The notes below the pieces were generated by a model that was given only the letters and a program-made list of their open reading frames with translations, had not been told where the DNA came from and searched no databases. The position numbers and the translations under genes were made by a program. 64,000 nucleotides of DNA from Congregibacter brevis. GTDB lineage: Bacteria; Pseudomonadota; Gammaproteobacteria; Pseudomonadales; Halieaceae. Every line of letters starts with the position of its first letter. The first letter of the stretch is position 1. Of the stretch, positions 49,540 to 58,811 are shown piece by piece. Where the stretch lies: contig NZ_CP136865.1 of NCBI RefSeq assembly GCF_045689245.1, forward strand, positions 806,001-870,000, in the 5' to 3' direction.

Positions 49540-52500
49540 ATGGCTAACAACACGCTCAGAAAAAATCCGCTTGCAACCGCCGTTGCCATGGCAGTCGGCA
49601 GTACTCTACTGATACCAGCGGCGGTAATGGCGCAGGAGCAAAATTCCGGCGTTCTAGAAGAGGTCGTCGTAGTTGGCATCAGGGCCAGTCTCGAGGCCTC
49701 TGCCGACATTAAGCGTTATTCCGAAGGCGTTGTGGATGCCATTTCGGCGGAAGACATTGGCGCTATGCCCGATACGAACCTCGCCGAGTCACTGCAAAGA
49801 ATTACGGGCGTTTCTATTGATCGAACCCGAGGTGAGGGTAGTAAAGTCACCGTCCGGGGTTTCGGGCCGCAATACAACTTGGTGACGGTGAATGGTCGCC
49901 AGATGCCGACGCACCAGAATCTCTCTCGTTCCTTTGATTTTGCAGATATTGCATCAGAGGGTGTGGCTGGGGTCGAGGTGTACAAGACTAGTCGAGCAGA
50001 GCTGCCTACGGGTGGTATCGGCTCTACCATTAACATCAAGACGCAGCGTCCTTTGGAAATGCGCGAGGATCGCATCTTCACGATCGGCGGCAAGGCGGTC
50101 CACGACACCTCCGCAGATTCGGTTAACGGAGATGACCTGACACCGGAACTGTCCGGTTTGTTCGCTCAGACATTTGCTGACGGCACCTTTGGGATTTCCT
50201 TAGCGGGTAGTTTTCAGGAGCGAAACCAAGGCGTTGACTCAGCGAAGGTACGTGGCTGGATTCCCCTTCGCGGCGATGATTCTTGCTGTAGTTGGGCCGG
50301 GCAGCCTACTTTGGGTGCTGACGTTTGGCCGGGACTCCCTGCTGACGCTAATCAGATCAACAGAACAACAGAAAACTCAGAGCTTTATTCATTACCTCAG
50401 CAACTTCAGTATGTCCGAGAGAGCTTCGAGCGGGAGCGCATCAACGGCAACCTTACCCTTCAATGGGCGCCCACCGAATCGATCACTACAACGTTGGACG
50501 TGATTTACTCAACTCAGGAGATAGAGCGCTCTTTCAATGACTACTCGGCTTGGTTTAGCCTCCCGCCGAACACCGCCGGCGTTCAATCGGAGTGGACCGA
50601 CGGTCCAGTTGCTGGGCCTATTGAATACACTGAGTTCTATGGCAACCCGTCAGATAACCCCATGGGTGTCGGTGTCGACTCGAGCAAGTCAGAAAATCTC
50701 TCTGTAGGTTTTAACGCCGTCTGGGATGTGTCTGACAGACTGTCACTGGAGTTTGATTATCACGACTCTTCTGCTGAGCGCGGCCCTAATGGTCCGTTTG
50801 GTAGCTCCATGTCGCTTGCTATCACTTCAGCGCGACGTACCTCTGCGAGCGGCTTCTTTGCCTCCGATCTTCCCATCATGGCGTTGACTCTGCTGGATGA
50901 CCGACCTTTGCAGCCAGACGATATGCTGATCGGTGGCAGTGTGTTTACCAACGAACAAAACGAGATGAATATCGAACAAGCCAAGATTGCCGGCAAGTTT
51001 GATTTCAACGACTTCACGACGATTAACTTTGGTGTTCAAACTACAGAGGTGGATAACACCTCTCAGTCCGCTACGACCCAACGCGATACCTGGGGTGGAG
51101 TCGGCGCGCCGGGAGATATTTCTGATCTTCTGTCGCCCGCATCCATGGCGGATTGGTTCGATGACTTTGGTAACTCTGGCGATGACCGCCGTTTTACGCA
51201 GTTGTTCACTTGGGATACGAATGCTTTGATTGACCGGGCTCGAGAGCTGGAAGCGCAAGGCGTCACCGTTAGCAACCCCAGCACCATTCCTGGAGATTGT
51301 GGCGACGGGTTCTGTCCATCGACCGCTTGGACGCGGGATCAACGCACCCAAGAAGAACAAACTGCCGCCTATCTTCAAGTAGATTTTGATCTTGAGTGGG
51401 GCGACATGCCGGTCAATCTGAACCTTGGCGTTCGCTACGAAGATACGGATGTGGCGTCTCAGGCCCTGGTGCCTGTTGTCGATCGGTTCGACTGGATTAC
51501 TGCGAACGAACTGATCGCAGTTACCCGTGTAGATGCTAACGGTGTGGCGGTGCAGGATTTCACGAGCTTAACGGGCTCTTATGACAACTTCTTACCCAAC
51601 ATAGACTTCAATATTGAGTTCATGCAGGACGTGTTATTCCGGGCATCCTGGAGTGAGACTATGTCTCGCCCTGGCTACGATGATATTCAAGGGGGTCTAA
51701 CCGTGGGTGGCTGCGTGCCCGGCGGAGGCTGTGACGGCTTCTCCGGAGATCCGGGTTTGTTGCCTCTGGAGTCGACTAACTTCGACCTTTCTTTGGAGTG
51801 GTACTACGGCGAGACAAGTTACGTCGCCATTGGCTATTTCCAGAAAGACGTAGAGAACTTCCTCGGCAACTCCTTTAATACCGGTGTTGAGTTATTCCCT
51901 GATTTGGGTGATCCCACGGTAGGCGGCCTGGCTGATCAGGCCCGAGCAGCAGGCGCCAGTACTGCCGACGAAGTGAGGCAATACATCTTTAACAACTTCC
52001 CGAATGATCCTACGGTAGATGTGGCAAACCAGATTATCACCGGAGGGCCGGGCAACAATCCCATGGGCTTCAGAGTGCAGGTTCCCGCGAATCAGGAAGA
52101 GGCGTCAATTGACGGTTGGGAATTCGCTATCCAGCATGCATTTTGGGATACGGGCTTTGGCGTAATTGTTAACTACACCGTTGTCGACGGAGACGTGGGC
52201 TACAACAATCTCATACGACCAGAAGAAGAAGCTCAGTTCGCCTTGTTAGGTCTGAGTGACTCTGCCAACTTTGTTGGCTTCTACGACAAAAACGGCATTG
52301 AGGTCCGACTGGCATACAACTGGCGTGACGAGTTTCTTGGAGGTATTGGAACGGACTCTTTTGGTGCGCAGCCGCGGTATACAGAAGAGTACGGACAGTG
52401 GGATGTTCGGGCGAGTTATCGCTTTGGCGGTGAAGATCAATACATCGCTTTCTTTGAAGGTGTGAATGTAACGGACGAGACTTTCCGGGAGCGAGGCCGA

Positions 52501-52572
52501 TCGCCTTTAGATGTACTGCAAGCCGGGCAGACTGGTGCGCGCTGGGCACTGGGATTTCGCGCCAATTTCTAA
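49540..52572 (+). CDS. TonB-dependent receptor, beta-glucan locus
   Basis: 1010 aa. Signal peptide to about residue 31 (ATAVAMAVGSTLLIPAAVMAQ), TonB box EEVVVVG near 40-46, plug (ISAEDIGAMPDTNLAESLQRITGVSIDRTRGEGSKVTVRGFGPQYNLVTVNGRQMP) and a long barrel ending WALGFRANF. This is the Caulobacter/Xanthomonas TonB class specialised for complex glycans. Flanked by GH3/GH16 enzymes and the halogenase-SapC-cupin genes, it is the probable outer-membrane importer for laminarin oligosaccharides. Confidence 0.95.
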   Translation: MANNTLRKNPLATAVAMAVGSTLLIPAAVMAQEQNSGVLEEVVVVGIRASLEASADIKRYSEGVVDAISAEDIGAMPDTNLAESLQRITGVSIDRTRGEGSKVTVRGFGPQYNLVTVNGRQMPTHQNLSRSFDFADIASEGVAGVEVYKTSRAELPTGGIGSTINIKTQRPLEMREDRIFTIGGKAVHDTSADSVNGDDLTPELSGLFAQTFADGTFGISLAGSFQERNQGVDSAKVRGWIPLRGDDSCCSWAGQPTLGADVWPGLPADANQINRTTENSELYSLPQQLQYVRESFERERINGNLTLQWAPTESITTTLDVIYSTQEIERSFNDYSAWFSLPPNTAGVQSEWTDGPVAGPIEYTEFYGNPSDNPMGVGVDSSKSENLSVGFNAVWDVSDRLSLEFDYHDSSAERGPNGPFGSSMSLAITSARRTSASGFFASDLPIMALTLLDDRPLQPDDMLIGGSVFTNEQNEMNIEQAKIAGKFDFNDFTTINFGVQTTEVDNTSQSATTQRDTWGGVGAPGDISDLLSPASMADWFDDFGNSGDDRRFTQLFTWDTNALIDRARELEAQGVTVSNPSTIPGDCGDGFCPSTAWTRDQRTQEEQTAAYLQVDFDLEWGDMPVNLNLGVRYEDTDVASQALVPVVDRFDWITANELIAVTRVDANGVAVQDFTSLTGSYDNFLPNIDFNIEFMQDVLFRASWSETMSRPGYDDIQGGLTVGGCVPGGGCDGFSGDPGLLPLESTNFDLSLEWYYGETSYVAIGYFQKDVENFLGNSFNTGVELFPDLGDPTVGGLADQARAAGASTADEVRQYIFNNFPNDPTVDVANQIITGGPGNNPMGFRVQVPANQEEASIDGWEFAIQHAFWDTGFGVIVNYTVVDGDVGYNNLIRPEEEAQFALLGLSDSANFVGFYDKNGIEVRLAYNWRDEFLGGIGTDSFGAQPRYTEEYGQWDVRASYRFGGEDQYIAFFEGVNVTDETFRERGRSPLDVLQAGQTGARWALGFRANF

Positions 52573-52587
52573 ACGACGGGGTTAGTT

Positions 52588-52610
52588 AAGCGGTTTTCAC
52601 CGCTTGTTTT
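52588..52610 (+). terminator. First hairpin after TonB receptor
   Basis: AAGCGGT-TTTC-ACCGCTT, a 7-bp stem (52588-52594/52599-52605) followed by GTTTT. Immediately precedes a second, stronger hairpin. Confidence 0.6.
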
Positions 52611-52611
52611 G

Positions 52612-52645
52612 AAACCGCCACTGCATTGGTAGTGGCGGTTTTTCT
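52612..52645 (+). terminator. Second, strong intrinsic terminator after TonB receptor
   Basis: AAACCGCCACT pairs with AGTGGCGGTTT (11 bp; 52612-52622/52631-52641), 8-nt loop, T tract. The tandem terminators would strongly attenuate read-through into the halogenase gene, allowing far higher receptor expression. Confidence 0.9.
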
Positions 52646-52682
52646 ATACTAGGGTGCTTATTACTCAACGACAGGAAAAGCC

Positions 52683-54242
52683 ATGGCCAAGGCCATCCAA
52701 ACAGTTGTCATAGTTGGCGGCGGCAGCGCGGGATGGCTCACAGCTGGACTTCTTGCGGCGGAGATTCGTCGCGGTGGCTCCTCGGCCCGCGTATGTTTGG
52801 TCGAGTCGCCAGATGTGAGTCCCATAGGTGTTGGTGAGGGCACCTGGCCGACGATGCGCAGTAGCCTCATTCGTATGGGTATTTCCGAGACTGATTTCCT
52901 CAATGCCTGCGATGCGAGCTTCAAGCAGGGTACCCATTTTGTCGGTTGGCTGAAGGGCGGCTCGGAGAGCTACTACCATCCGTTTACGCCGCCCCGAGGC
53001 TTTTCGGATATCAATCTGGCAAAGCATTGGCAGGCCGTGCGTGAGCAGGTCTCTTTTTGTGATGCAGTTTCGCCGCAAGCCAAGGTCTGCGAGCAGGCTT
53101 TGGGTCCCAAACAGATTGTGACGCCTGAATATGCGAGTAATCTGAACTACGGATACCATTTGGACGCAGGAAAATTTGCTGAGCTCCTTCAGAGGCATTG
53201 TGTAGAGACTCTGGGAGTGGAACATCTCCTGGAAAACGTTGACGCCATTGAAAATGATGAATCCGGAGATATCTCTGGGCTTCGTACCTCTAGCGGCCGC
53301 ATAGTTACTGGTGACCTGTTTGTAGACTGCACCGGCATGCGCTCATTGTTGCTGGGTGAGCATTACGAGGTTGGATTTCACGATATGTCTGAGGTGCTGT
53401 TCAATGACAGCGCCCTTGCAGTACAGGTTCCGCGGTCAGATGGTTCTGAGCCTGTGGCTGCGGCGACGATATCCACTGCTCAGGAAGCTGGATGGATTTG
53501 GGATATTGCGCTGCCGACTCGTCGGGGCACGGGCTATACCTACTCCAGCAAATATACTAGTGACGAGCAGGCCGAGCATGCGTTACGCGCCTATCTTGCA
53601 AAGACATCCAACTTGGATTTCAGTAAGAGCTGCACGCCGCGCAAGATAAGCTTCCGACCGGGTTACCGGGAAAAATTCTGGCATCGAAACTGCGTCGCCA
53701 TTGGTCTCTCAGCTGGGTTTGTGGAGCCTTTAGAAGCGTCGGCATTGGTGATGATAGAGTTATCCGCGAAAATGCTTGGGGAGTTGATGCCGCCTGATCG
53801 CAGGGTAATGGATATTGTTGCAGATCGATTCAATGTGCGTTTCAGCGGTCATTGGGAGCGAATCATCGAGTTCCTGAAACTCCACTACGTGTTGAGTGAA
53901 AGAAACGATTCAGGCTATTGGCGCGATCACCGCGAAGCCAAATCTATCCCATCTCGCTTGCGTGACTCGCTTGTACTATGGAGGTATCACTGTCCATGGC
54001 ATGGCGATCAGGCGCAGGTCGATGAGTTATTCTCCACTGCCAGTTACCAGTACGTGCTTTATGGCATGGATTTTCACTCAGGCGATCAAAGTAGCTTGAT
54101 GGAATCAGATCCGTTGGCAAGTAGGCGTGCGCAAACGCTGTTTAAAGAGAATGCTCGAGAGACGCAGAAAATGCTTACTGGACTGCCGGCGAACCGGGAG
54201 TTGATTGATAAGATCAACCGCTATGGACTATCGCGCGTGTAA
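52683..54242 (+). CDS. Tryptophan-halogenase-family flavoprotein A
   Basis: 519 aa, ATG 52683. FAD-binding VGGGSAGWLTAGLLAAE (11-27), VGEGTWPTM (50-58), halogenase-type active-site Lys81 (ASFKQGTHFVGW) and a conserved Glu in AGFVEPLEASAL. The motif WxWxIP typical of flavin-dependent halogenases reads WIWDIA, lacking the proline. Members beside TonB receptors and SapC are widespread, and halogenation has not been shown for most. A flavin-dependent oxidation or halogenation of an unknown substrate is possible. It is the first gene after the tandem terminators. Confidence 0.9.
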   Translation: MAKAIQTVVIVGGGSAGWLTAGLLAAEIRRGGSSARVCLVESPDVSPIGVGEGTWPTMRSSLIRMGISETDFLNACDASFKQGTHFVGWLKGGSESYYHPFTPPRGFSDINLAKHWQAVREQVSFCDAVSPQAKVCEQALGPKQIVTPEYASNLNYGYHLDAGKFAELLQRHCVETLGVEHLLENVDAIENDESGDISGLRTSSGRIVTGDLFVDCTGMRSLLLGEHYEVGFHDMSEVLFNDSALAVQVPRSDGSEPVAAATISTAQEAGWIWDIALPTRRGTGYTYSSKYTSDEQAEHALRAYLAKTSNLDFSKSCTPRKISFRPGYREKFWHRNCVAIGLSAGFVEPLEASALVMIELSAKMLGELMPPDRRVMDIVADRFNVRFSGHWERIIEFLKLHYVLSERNDSGYWRDHREAKSIPSRLRDSLVLWRYHCPWHGDQAQVDELFSTASYQYVLYGMDFHSGDQSSLMESDPLASRRAQTLFKENARETQKMLTGLPANRELIDKINRYGLSRV

Positions 54243-54266
54243 GTCGTGCGTTGATTGGAGTACCTG

Positions 54267-55013
54267 ATGCCTAGATATGAAATGCTTAATAATGTGGAAC
54301 ATCGCGATGTTCGCATTCGAACGCAGCGCAATGCGGACACCGGTGATGCCGTACAGTATGTCGTTACCTTTCCCTTGGAATTGCGGCGCGCTCAGGCCTA
54401 TTACCCAATATTCTTTCAGAAGGATGCAAGTACTGGCCAGTTTTTCCCCATTATTCTTTTGGGCTTCGAAAAGGGTGAGAACCTCTTTCTTAACGACGAT
54501 GGCTGGGAGCCACCTTACGTTCCCATGAGTGTTCTCCGCGGACCGTTTCTTATTGGGTATCAATCCAACCCCGAGAGTCCTGATGGGCGTCAGGCGGTCA
54601 TTACTATCAACATGGATAGCCCACTGCTAACTTCTGCAGAGGACGGTCAGCCTTTGTTCCTGGAGCATGGGGGGTCTTCACCCTACCTTGAGAATCTTAC
54701 AGCTCTACTGGAGGACATTCAGCTGGGTCTTGAGATGAACCCACCGTTTGTTAAGGCACTGACTGATAACGATCTTATCGAAAGTGTGTCAATGAGTATC
54801 ACTTTGAATGATGGTGCTGAGCGCCAGCTTCTGGGCTTGTACACCATTAACGAAGACCGCTTGAACGAGTTAGACGAGACCGTTGTCGGCGTCCTGCATC
54901 GGTCCGGACATCTGCAGTCGATATATATGATCATGGCCTCTCATTCGCATTTTCGCGCGATGATTGATCGCCGCAATGCATTACTACCCAACGAGGGCAC
55001 AAGCCTTGGCTGA
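54267..55013 (+). CDS. SapC-family protein
   Basis: 248 aa from ATG 54267, with TTGGAG upstream (TTG 54255 would add four residues). SapC (PF07277) pattern: MLNNVEHRDVRIR at the N-terminus, EYPIFF-like AQAYYPIFFQKD, LLGFEKGENLFLNDDGWEPPYVPMSVLRGPFLIG, and a C-terminal DRLNELDETVVGVLHRSGHLQSIYMIMASHSHFRAMIDRRN. Named after a Campylobacter S-layer protein, but the molecular role in proteobacterial glycan loci is unknown. Overlaps the downstream cupin by about 38 nt. Confidence 0.9.
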   Translation: MPRYEMLNNVEHRDVRIRTQRNADTGDAVQYVVTFPLELRRAQAYYPIFFQKDASTGQFFPIILLGFEKGENLFLNDDGWEPPYVPMSVLRGPFLIGYQSNPESPDGRQAVITINMDSPLLTSAEDGQPLFLEHGGSSPYLENLTALLEDIQLGLEMNPPFVKALTDNDLIESVSMSITLNDGAERQLLGLYTINEDRLNELDETVVGVLHRSGHLQSIYMIMASHSHFRAMIDRRNALLPNEGTSLG

Positions 55014-56043
55014 GGCTCTGCGTCAACGCTTGGTTCCCGGGGGTGTTGATATTCCTGAGTCTAGCGTGGCCGATGTGGATGATCTTTGCGAGTTCCTCCA
55101 AACGCTTAGTGCACCACAGGTAATTCGAGGCTTGGTCGGGGATTGGCCCATCGTGCAGTATGGAAAGCAATCAAGGCAGAATCTTGGTGAATACCTTCTG
55201 CGCTGCTACAGCGGTGCACCGCTGATAACGTCATCTGGCTCTGCTGCTACCAAAGGACGCATTGCTTACGATGAGAGTTTTAAGGGGTTTAATTTCCACC
55301 GCTCGCATATGCAATTGCAGGAGTTTCTTTCGGGTATCGAATCCTATGCTGATCAGGACGAGCCGCCGACGTTGTATGTTGGCTCAAGTTTACTGGAGCA
55401 TTGGTTCCCCGGCGTAGCCGCAGAGAACACACTCACGCCAAGTTTGGCGAAACCCTTGGCCAGTTTGTGGCTCGGTAACCGGGTGGTGGTTTCTGCACAT
55501 TTCGATTTCCCCAATAATCTCGCCTGCTGTGTAGCAGGACGCCGCCGCTTTACGTTGTTTCCTCCAGAGCAATTAGAGAACTTGTATGTCGGGCCTTGGG
55601 ATATGACGCCAGCGGGGCAGCCGGTGAGTCTGGTCGACCTTTTGGAACCTGACCTAGAGCGTTTTCCCAGGTTTTCCAAAGCAATGGAAGTTGCGCAGGA
55701 GGTGGTGTTGGAGCCTGGGGACGCCTTGTTTATACCCAGTATGTGGTGGCATCACGTTGAGGGTCTTGATGACCTCAATGTGTTACTGAACTATTGGTGG
55801 CGTAGTACGCCAGCTTATATGGGGACACCAATGAATGTGCTTAAGCACGCCATGCTGACTGTGCGAAGCCTGCCTATAGAACAGCGTCAGGTGTGGAGGG
55901 ATATTTTCGACTACTATATCTTCGGAGCGCCAGATGAAGCGATTGCGCATATTCCTGATGCTGGTCTCGGCATGCATGGACCTATGGATGAGAACAGATC
56001 TCGAGCGTTACGCGCTGAGTTGCTAAATGCACTCAATAGATAG
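54976..56043 (+). CDS. JmjC-like cupin (Cupin_8), paralogue B
   Basis: 355 aa from ATG 54976 (TTG 54964 also in frame); overlaps sapC by 38 nt. Core matches the protein at 48014: WLGNRVVVSAHFDFP (HxD), AGRRRFTLFPPEQ, NLYVGPWDMTPAGQPVSLVD, VLEPGDALFIPSMWWHHVEG (distal His). Metal-binding triad intact. Likely an Fe(II)/2OG-type oxygenase acting with the halogenase-family proteins or SapC; substrate unknown. Confidence 0.88.
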   Translation: MHYYPTRAQALAEALRQRLVPGGVDIPESSVADVDDLCEFLQTLSAPQVIRGLVGDWPIVQYGKQSRQNLGEYLLRCYSGAPLITSSGSAATKGRIAYDESFKGFNFHRSHMQLQEFLSGIESYADQDEPPTLYVGSSLLEHWFPGVAAENTLTPSLAKPLASLWLGNRVVVSAHFDFPNNLACCVAGRRRFTLFPPEQLENLYVGPWDMTPAGQPVSLVDLLEPDLERFPRFSKAMEVAQEVVLEPGDALFIPSMWWHHVEGLDDLNVLLNYWWRSTPAYMGTPMNVLKHAMLTVRSLPIEQRQVWRDIFDYYIFGAPDEAIAHIPDAGLGMHGPMDENRSRALRAELLNALNR

Positions 56044-56101
56044 CTGAGCCGCGAAAGGCCGTCATAGACAATCGGAAGTTAAGTAACAAAGGTTAGCCAA
56101 G

Positions 56102-57646
56102 ATGAATAAGACCATAAAAAAGGTGGTTGTCGCTGGAGGAGGCACGGCGGGGTGGATGGCCGCTGCGTCGTTGTCCAAACTTATTGGTAACAATATCGAA
56201 GTCACCCTGATCGAGTCGGATGAGATTCCGACCGTTGGCGTAGGTGAGGCGACTATCCCACCGCTGATACTGTTGCACCAATTGCTTGATATGGACGAAA
56301 AAGAGTTTATGAAGGCCGTACACGGTACCTTCAAGCTAGGCATCTCCTTCGAAAATTGGCGGAACGTCAATGAGGATTACATCCATTCTTTCGGATATAC
56401 CGGCAAAGACTGTTGGGCTGCTAACTTTCTGCATTTCTGGCTACGGGGCCGCGAGGAGGGTATCAGCAAGGACTATGATGTCTACTGCGCGGAACTCATT
56501 GCTGCCCAGCAGGACAAGTTCGCGGTTTTGAAGAATGGCGCACTTAACTATGCTTACCATATCGATGCGGGGCGCTATGCAGCTCTCTTGCGCAAAGTCG
56601 CTGAAGAAAACGGCGCCACGCGCCAGGAAGGGAAAATAGAAAGTGTTGCGACAAACGAAAACACCGGCTTTATCGAGTCGGTAACTCTTGCTTCGGGGCA
56701 GTGTATCGAAGGGGACCTTTTCATTGATTGCACTGGTTTTCGTGGACTACTTATCGAGCAAACCTTACACACAGGTTACGACGACTGGAGCCATTGGCTG
56801 CCTTGTGACAGTGCTGTCGCTGTGCAGACACGGTCTGTGGGGCCGCCGGTACCCTACACCCGCTCCATTGCTCGCGACGCGGGATGGCAATGGCGAATAC
56901 CGCTTCAATCACGTGTCGGCAACGGCTTGGTGTTTTGCAGTCGCTATTTGTCTGATGACGATGCAATCCAAACGATTCTTAACAACGTTGAAGGTGAAAC
57001 GATTACTGATCCTCGTGTAATCAAGTTTCGAACGGGCCAACGTCGCAAGCACTGGAACAAAAACTGCGTCGCCATGGGACTCGCAAGCGGATTTATAGAG
57101 CCATTGGAATCGACTAGTATTCATTTAATTCAAAAGGCGGTGACGCGCCTTATCCAGAACTTCCCATTTGCAGGAATTCACGAATCAGAGGTTCGGGAAT
57201 TCAATACTCAAATGGAGGCAGATACCGAGAACATTCGAGACTTCATTATTCTTCACTACCATGTGACGAATCGTGAAGACACTCGTTTCTGGCGTCACTG
57301 TAAAAATATGAGTATCCCAGATTCTCTGCAGCATCGAATCGACCTGTTCAAAGAAACTGGAAGGGTTTTTAAGTCCCCGAACGATTTGTTTGTAGAGAAT
57401 TCTTGGATTCAAGTGATGATGGGGCAGGGCCTGATGCCCAAGCAATACCATACCATTGTCGATGAGATGAGCTCCGAGGAGCTGCAAAAGTTTATGCACG
57501 GTGCCGAGGCTTCAGTGCAGCGAACCGTTAGTCAGCTACCCAGTCACCAGGCTTTTATAGATCACTATTGCAAGGCCGATGTTGGAGCAGCTGGAGAGCG
57601 CGCCGTACCCCTGAGTACAGCCGCGGGGATTAGAGCCGTATCGTGA
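56102..57646 (+). CDS. Tryptophan-halogenase-family flavoprotein B
   Basis: 514 aa, ATG 56102. VAGGGTAGWMAAASLSKL (10-27), VGEATIPPL (46-54), active-site-type Lys78 (GTFKLGISFENW), intact WxWxIP (GWQWRIPL) and Glu in SGFIEPLESTSIHL. All residues associated with flavin-dependent halogenation are present, unlike the WxWxIA form of paralogue A. Lies 58 nt after the cupin, so probably same operon: halogenase A, SapC, cupin B, halogenase B. Confidence 0.92.
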   Translation: MNKTIKKVVVAGGGTAGWMAAASLSKLIGNNIEVTLIESDEIPTVGVGEATIPPLILLHQLLDMDEKEFMKAVHGTFKLGISFENWRNVNEDYIHSFGYTGKDCWAANFLHFWLRGREEGISKDYDVYCAELIAAQQDKFAVLKNGALNYAYHIDAGRYAALLRKVAEENGATRQEGKIESVATNENTGFIESVTLASGQCIEGDLFIDCTGFRGLLIEQTLHTGYDDWSHWLPCDSAVAVQTRSVGPPVPYTRSIARDAGWQWRIPLQSRVGNGLVFCSRYLSDDDAIQTILNNVEGETITDPRVIKFRTGQRRKHWNKNCVAMGLASGFIEPLESTSIHLIQKAVTRLIQNFPFAGIHESEVREFNTQMEADTENIRDFIILHYHVTNREDTRFWRHCKNMSIPDSLQHRIDLFKETGRVFKSPNDLFVENSWIQVMMGQGLMPKQYHTIVDEMSSEELQKFMHGAEASVQRTVSQLPSHQAFIDHYCKADVGAAGERAVPLSTAAGIRAVS

Positions 57647-57826
57647 AGCGGTGGCCAAGACTCTGACCAAGGCCGATTTTTTGCCAAACAGAAGACGCTG
57701 ATCCTGCGAACGCGTATCGCAGCATTCCCCCGTGGCCGCTGAAATCAAAATTGTCCTTGCGAACGGATGTTGAGTATCCACCGCCGCCGGCGATCTCTGT
57801 GCAAGATGCCCCGCTGGCCCTAACGG

Positions 57827-57848
57827 CAGTCCGTTTCGGCGCAATATT
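57827..57848 (+). promoter_or_regulatory. Shared 22-nt upstream element (copy 2)
   Basis: CAGTCCGTTTCGGCGCAAT followed by ATT, matching the copy at 43560-43581 at 20 of 22 positions. It sits 39 nt before the GH16 start, where a promoter or operator would be. Function unknown. Confidence 0.5.
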
Positions 57849-57886
57849 ATTGAGCGACGTTAATCCCGCGCTATGCTTTTCTCAAT

Positions 57887-58765
57887 GTGAAAACGATAGC
57901 GAGCGTCACGGTGCATAAACACACGTTTACCCTTCTCATGAGCCTAATTCTCATACTACAAACTGGAATCGGCTGGACTGAAACAAACGTCAGCGATCCC
58001 CAGTGGGCCATCGACTTCTTTGATGACTTTGATACTTTTGACGAGGCAAATTGGCGGGACCAGATCGTGTGGGTCAACGGTGAAGATCACTGTTATGTCC
58101 GCGACGGACTGCATAACACGCGAGAGGTCAATGACGGCAGTCTTAAACTTCGTGTCGTAGATCTTGGCGAACCGCAGCCTTGCGGCAATATGAGTAAAAA
58201 CGGTGAGAAGCATCCAGATACGGCCTTCGTAGCCGGTCGAATCTCCTCCAAAAACCGCAGGGAATTTGTGAAAGGTCGCTGGACCGCGCGCTTGCGAGTA
58301 CCGAATAGCGGTCAGAGAGGCATGTTTCCGGCTTGGTGGCTGCTCGGGGCATTAAACAACGAACCCCCCATCGAAGAGGACGACGAAAATGTGTGCTGGC
58401 CCATGGAAGGGTCCGGCGAAATCGATATTTTCGAGCATCACGGTGACGGTGGCCCCGATCACTATGCAGCGCGCATCATCGAGAACCGCGGGTACTGCGA
58501 TGGCGGGGACTGGCAGAGCGCTATGCTAGTTCAGGAGGCCAACATGGAGGATTACCACGAATACGCTGTGGAATGGCTCGGTAACGACATCATCTTCCGT
58601 CTCGACGGTGCAGAGGTGTATCGCGTCGATGATAAGGGTGATCTATTCCCTGAGCCCCTTTTCGCTATTCTCAACTTCGCCAAGATACAACCAGGACCTA
58701 TGACCGGCCCTTGGGTAATGGAAGTAGATTGGGTGAAACACGAAAGCCTCGTGAAGGATTTGTGA
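57887..58765 (+). CDS. GH16 glucanase, single domain, exported
   Basis: 292 aa, GTG start. Signal peptide (KHTFTLLMSLILILQTGIGWTE). GH16 jelly roll with FFDDFDTFDEANW, RVPNSGQRGMFPAWWLLGA and catalytic GEIDIFEHHG: nucleophile Glu178, Asp180, acid/base Glu183. C-terminal PLFAILNFAK...MEVDWVKH. Specificity for beta-1,3- or mixed-linked glucan is likely, but not certain; the sequence between strands differs clearly from the GH16 at 38421. Preceded by the 22-nt element shared with 43560. Confidence 0.92.
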   Translation: MKTIASVTVHKHTFTLLMSLILILQTGIGWTETNVSDPQWAIDFFDDFDTFDEANWRDQIVWVNGEDHCYVRDGLHNTREVNDGSLKLRVVDLGEPQPCGNMSKNGEKHPDTAFVAGRISSKNRREFVKGRWTARLRVPNSGQRGMFPAWWLLGALNNEPPIEEDDENVCWPMEGSGEIDIFEHHGDGGPDHYAARIIENRGYCDGGDWQSAMLVQEANMEDYHEYAVEWLGNDIIFRLDGAEVYRVDDKGDLFPEPLFAILNFAKIQPGPMTGPWVMEVDWVKHESLVKDL

Positions 58766-58811
58766 ATATGGTCGTGGCAAGGATAACGTCGATAGCCAAG
58801 ACGTCTAAAAC

